A DNA stretch of 64,000 nt from an uncultured Lachnospiraceae bacterium (GTDB lineage Bacteria; Bacillota; Clostridia; Lachnospirales; Lachnospiraceae): the NCBI GenBank assembly GCA_948470335.1, contig CAOKOL010000011.1:23700-87699 (forward strand). The letters run 5' to 3'. Positions 62,426-64,000 of the stretch are shown here, piece after piece. Position 1 is the stretch's first letter. Each line of letters begins with the position of its first letter. The translations under genes were made by a program, and so were the position numbers. The notes under the pieces were generated by a model. That model searched no databases. It saw nothing but the letters and a program-made list of their open reading frames with translations, and was not told where the DNA came from.

Positions 62426-63638
62426 ATATCCGGTATCCATGCCGGCAGATATTCCTCGTATCCAGAACCACTTTCTCCTCCAGCCTGTCCATATTTTTTC
62501 TGATCTCATCATGGCCTACCATAATCACCACCAGATCCACGGCCTCCAAAAACCCTTCCAGGTCATGATACTGATTCGGTACCACATCCTCCGTTATATA
62601 CGGATCGTAAACCTTCAATCCCGCGGCCAGATGCCTCTCCTGGCTCTCCAGAAGCTGCAACGTCGGACTCTCCCGCATATCGTCCACATTTTCCTTATAA
62701 GTCAGACCATACAGCCCTACCCTTCCGATATCTGTCAGGCCCTCTTTTTTCATAATCTCATAAATCCGGTTCAGGACAAAATCCGGCATCCCGTCATTGG
62801 TCTTCATAGACTCGTCGATCACTTTCGCCAGCGACGGATAGTCCCCCACCAGAAACCAGGGGTCAACGGAAATGCAGTGGCCGCCCACGCCGGGACCGGG
62901 CTGTAAGATATTCACCCTCGGATGCATATTGCAGATGCGGATAATCTCATACACATCCATTTCATCATGCCGGCAGATCTTCGCCAGTTCATTGGCAAAG
63001 GCGATATTCACGGCCCGGTATGTATTCTCCACTACCTTTGTCATCTCCGCCGTCCGGATATCGGTCACCACAATCTCGCCCTGACAGAATGAGCCGTAAA
63101 GCTGTTTCACCTTCTCGCCAACATCCGGATCATCCGCACCGATGGTCCTGTTATTATGCAGCAGCTCATAAACCATATTTCCGGGAATAATTCTTTCCGG
63201 GGCGTGAACCAGATGAATGTCTGTTCCTGACTTCCGCCCGGCTTCTTCAATGACCGGCCTTACAAATTTATCTATCGTCCCGGGAGAAACCGTTGATTCA
63301 ATAATAATCACGGCCCCGCAGGGCGCAGCTTTCAGAACATCCTTCACGGCCGACGCCACATAACAGGCATCCACTTTTTTGCTGAACTTATCATAAGGAG
63401 TGGGAACCGAAACAATATAGGTATCCGTCACCTGATATTCATCGGTGAACCGGATGCCGGATTCCGCAGCCTGGCCAAACAATTCATCCAGTCCTTCTTC
63501 TTTAAAAGTGGTGTGCCCTGACCGCAGTGTCTCCACCAGTTTTCTGTTATAATCCGTTCCCACAACTTCCACGCCATGGGATGCAAGCATCAGGGCTGTC
63601 GGCAGCCCGATATATCCAAGTCCGATTACGTTTACCAT
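62424..63638 (-). CDS. wecC: UDP-N-acetyl-D-mannosamine dehydrogenase
   Basis: 404 residues. It oxidises UDP-ManNAc to UDP-ManNAcA with two NAD+. NAD site VIGLGYIGLPTALML; IVSVPTPYDK; IESTVSPGTI; Lys and Asn in EMTKVVENTYRAVNIAF; active site GPGVGGHCISVDPWFLV, in which the Cys is the nucleophile. The HCISVDPWFLV form is typical of WecC rather than UDP-glucose dehydrogenase. It follows the heparinase-like gene by 6 bp and is closed by a terminator. WecB at the far end supplies its substrate. Confidence 0.93.
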   Translation of the reverse strand: MVNVIGLGYIGLPTALMLASHGVEVVGTDYNRKLVETLRSGHTTFKEEGLDELFGQAAESGIRFTDEYQVTDTYIVSVPTPYDKFSKKVDACYVASAVKDVLKAAPCGAVIIIESTVSPGTIDKFVRPVIEEAGRKSGTDIHLVHAPERIIPGNMVYELLHNNRTIGADDPDVGEKVKQLYGSFCQGEIVVTDIRTAEMTKVVENTYRAVNIAFANELAKICRHDEMDVYEIIRICNMHPRVNILQPGPGVGGHCISVDPWFLVGDYPSLAKVIDESMKTNDGMPDFVLNRIYEIMKKEGLTDIGRVGLYGLTYKENVDDMRESPTLQLLESQERHLAAGLKVYDPYITEDVVPNQYHDLEGFLEAVDLVVIMVGHDEIRKNMDRLEEKVVLDTRNICRHGYRI

Positions 63639-63644
63639 GTCCCT

Positions 63645-64000
63645 TTATATCTCCTCTGTCAATATTTCCGTATTCACGCTTCCTTTTCCATCCCGGATAT
63701 GTTCCATCACGGCAATGCAGGAAATCTTTTCCTCTCTTAGATAGTACAGGCTTCCCGATGTTTCAAAAACGCGGAAAGGCGCATGAAATTTCAGGATACA
63801 GACCGTCTTTCCCTCTTTCATCAGCCTCGCCTGACTGCCTTCCTTCCGAACATTACAGGGCGTATGAAAAAGAATCTCATAAGGTTCCCCGTCTTTGCCT
63901 TTTATGGTATCCCGGATTCGGTATCCTTTTTCCGTGGCTTTTACCTCCCGCTTATGAACATAGCCCTTCCGGGAATACATGACACCTCCGAAAAATGTGG
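63645..64000 (-). CDS. Heparinase II/III-like protein, C-terminal fragment (runs off the right edge)
   Basis: The frame is open to the edge of the window; the visible 118 codons read TFFGGVMYSRKGYVHKREV, then RIRDTIKGKDGEPYEILFHT, LMKEGKTVCILKFH and YYLREEKISCIAV. The FGG segment followed by beta-strand repeats matches the C-terminal sandwich domain of heparinase II/III-family proteins. These genes often accompany the two-domain oxidoreductase in capsule loci. An ATG at 63978-63980 follows GGAGGTG and could give a 111-residue product, but the frame continues in family-like sequence upstream, so I treat it as a partial longer gene. Confidence 0.6.
   Translation of the reverse strand, partial: TFFGGVMYSRKGYVHKREVKATEKGYRIRDTIKGKDGEPYEILFHTPCNVRKEGSQARLMKEGKTVCILKFHAPFRVFETSGSLYYLREEKISCIAVMEHIRDGKGSVNTEILTEEI

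Noticed and set aside
1..64000. CRISPR arrays, insertion sequences, rRNA genes or a replication origin
   Set aside because: No regularly spaced repeats, transposase-like frames, rRNA sequence or DnaA-box clusters were seen.

Overview
The window reads as chromosome of a Gram-positive anaerobe of the Clostridia, most likely a Lachnospiraceae-type gut bacterium. The evidence is a single-chain clostridial PurL with a fused amidotransferase, lipoproteins with lipobox signals, AGGAGG-type ribosome binding sites, a tRNA-Leu without an encoded CCA, and a CooT-type nickel protein. The backbone is roughly half G+C by eye. One block, about 36.0-60.3 kb, is clearly AT-rich. I cannot name a species.

Left part (1-28 kb). 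A truncated uroporphyrinogen-decarboxylase-like gene is followed by a MoxR-type AAA ATPase/VWA pair. Then comes a run of minus-strand genes: a FolC-PheA fusion, a membrane protein, a DUF815 ATPase, Ppx, Ppk and a cation/proton antiporter. Upstream of these lie a large hybrid histidine kinase paired with a solute-binding lipoprotein, purL and a degenerate sigma-70-like protein. On the plus strand are a CPBP protease, tRNA-Leu(UAG), an AI-2E family permease and an amidohydrolase.

Middle (28-35 kb). A 2.8 kb islet of broken genes (3' part of hsdR, 5' part of doc, intact phd, the last codons of rlmD) lies between two 42-bp copies of one transcription terminator. It separates the amidohydrolase from a probable nickel cluster (CooT, a histidine-rich protein, a small conserved protein). 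Two lipoprotein genes follow.

Right part (34.8-64 kb). This is a surface-polysaccharide locus, all on the minus strand and so transcribed from right to left. G+C-balanced genes (heparinase-like fragment, wecC, a two-domain oxidoreductase at one end; wecB at the other) bracket an AT-rich cassette. The cassette encodes glycosyltransferases, an ATP-grasp ligase, a BCCT transporter, a Wzy/EpsG-like polymerase, a Wzx-like flippase, an N-acetyl sugar amidotransferase, a complete sialic acid set in the order neuD-neuB-(NeuA-like/SGNH)-neuA-neuC, a pyruvyltransferase-like protein, two tandem O-acetylation modules (MBOAT plus SGNH partner) and asnB. The expected product is a sialylated, O-acetylated capsule-like glycan that may also carry ManNAcA.

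The most interesting signal is three runs of exactly nine G on the coding strand, one in each MBOAT gene and one in the amidotransferase gene. All are in frame here, and I checked that a gain or loss of one G leads to an early stop codon in every case. They look like phase-variation switches on glycan modification genes. Other points of note are the FolC-PheA fusion with an A9 run exactly at the junction, a degenerate CMP-sialate synthetase fused to an SGNH esterase, a quaternary-amine-type transporter translationally coupled to an ATP-grasp ligase inside a capsule operon, and the terminator-flanked islet with an rlmD-tail attachment-site relic.
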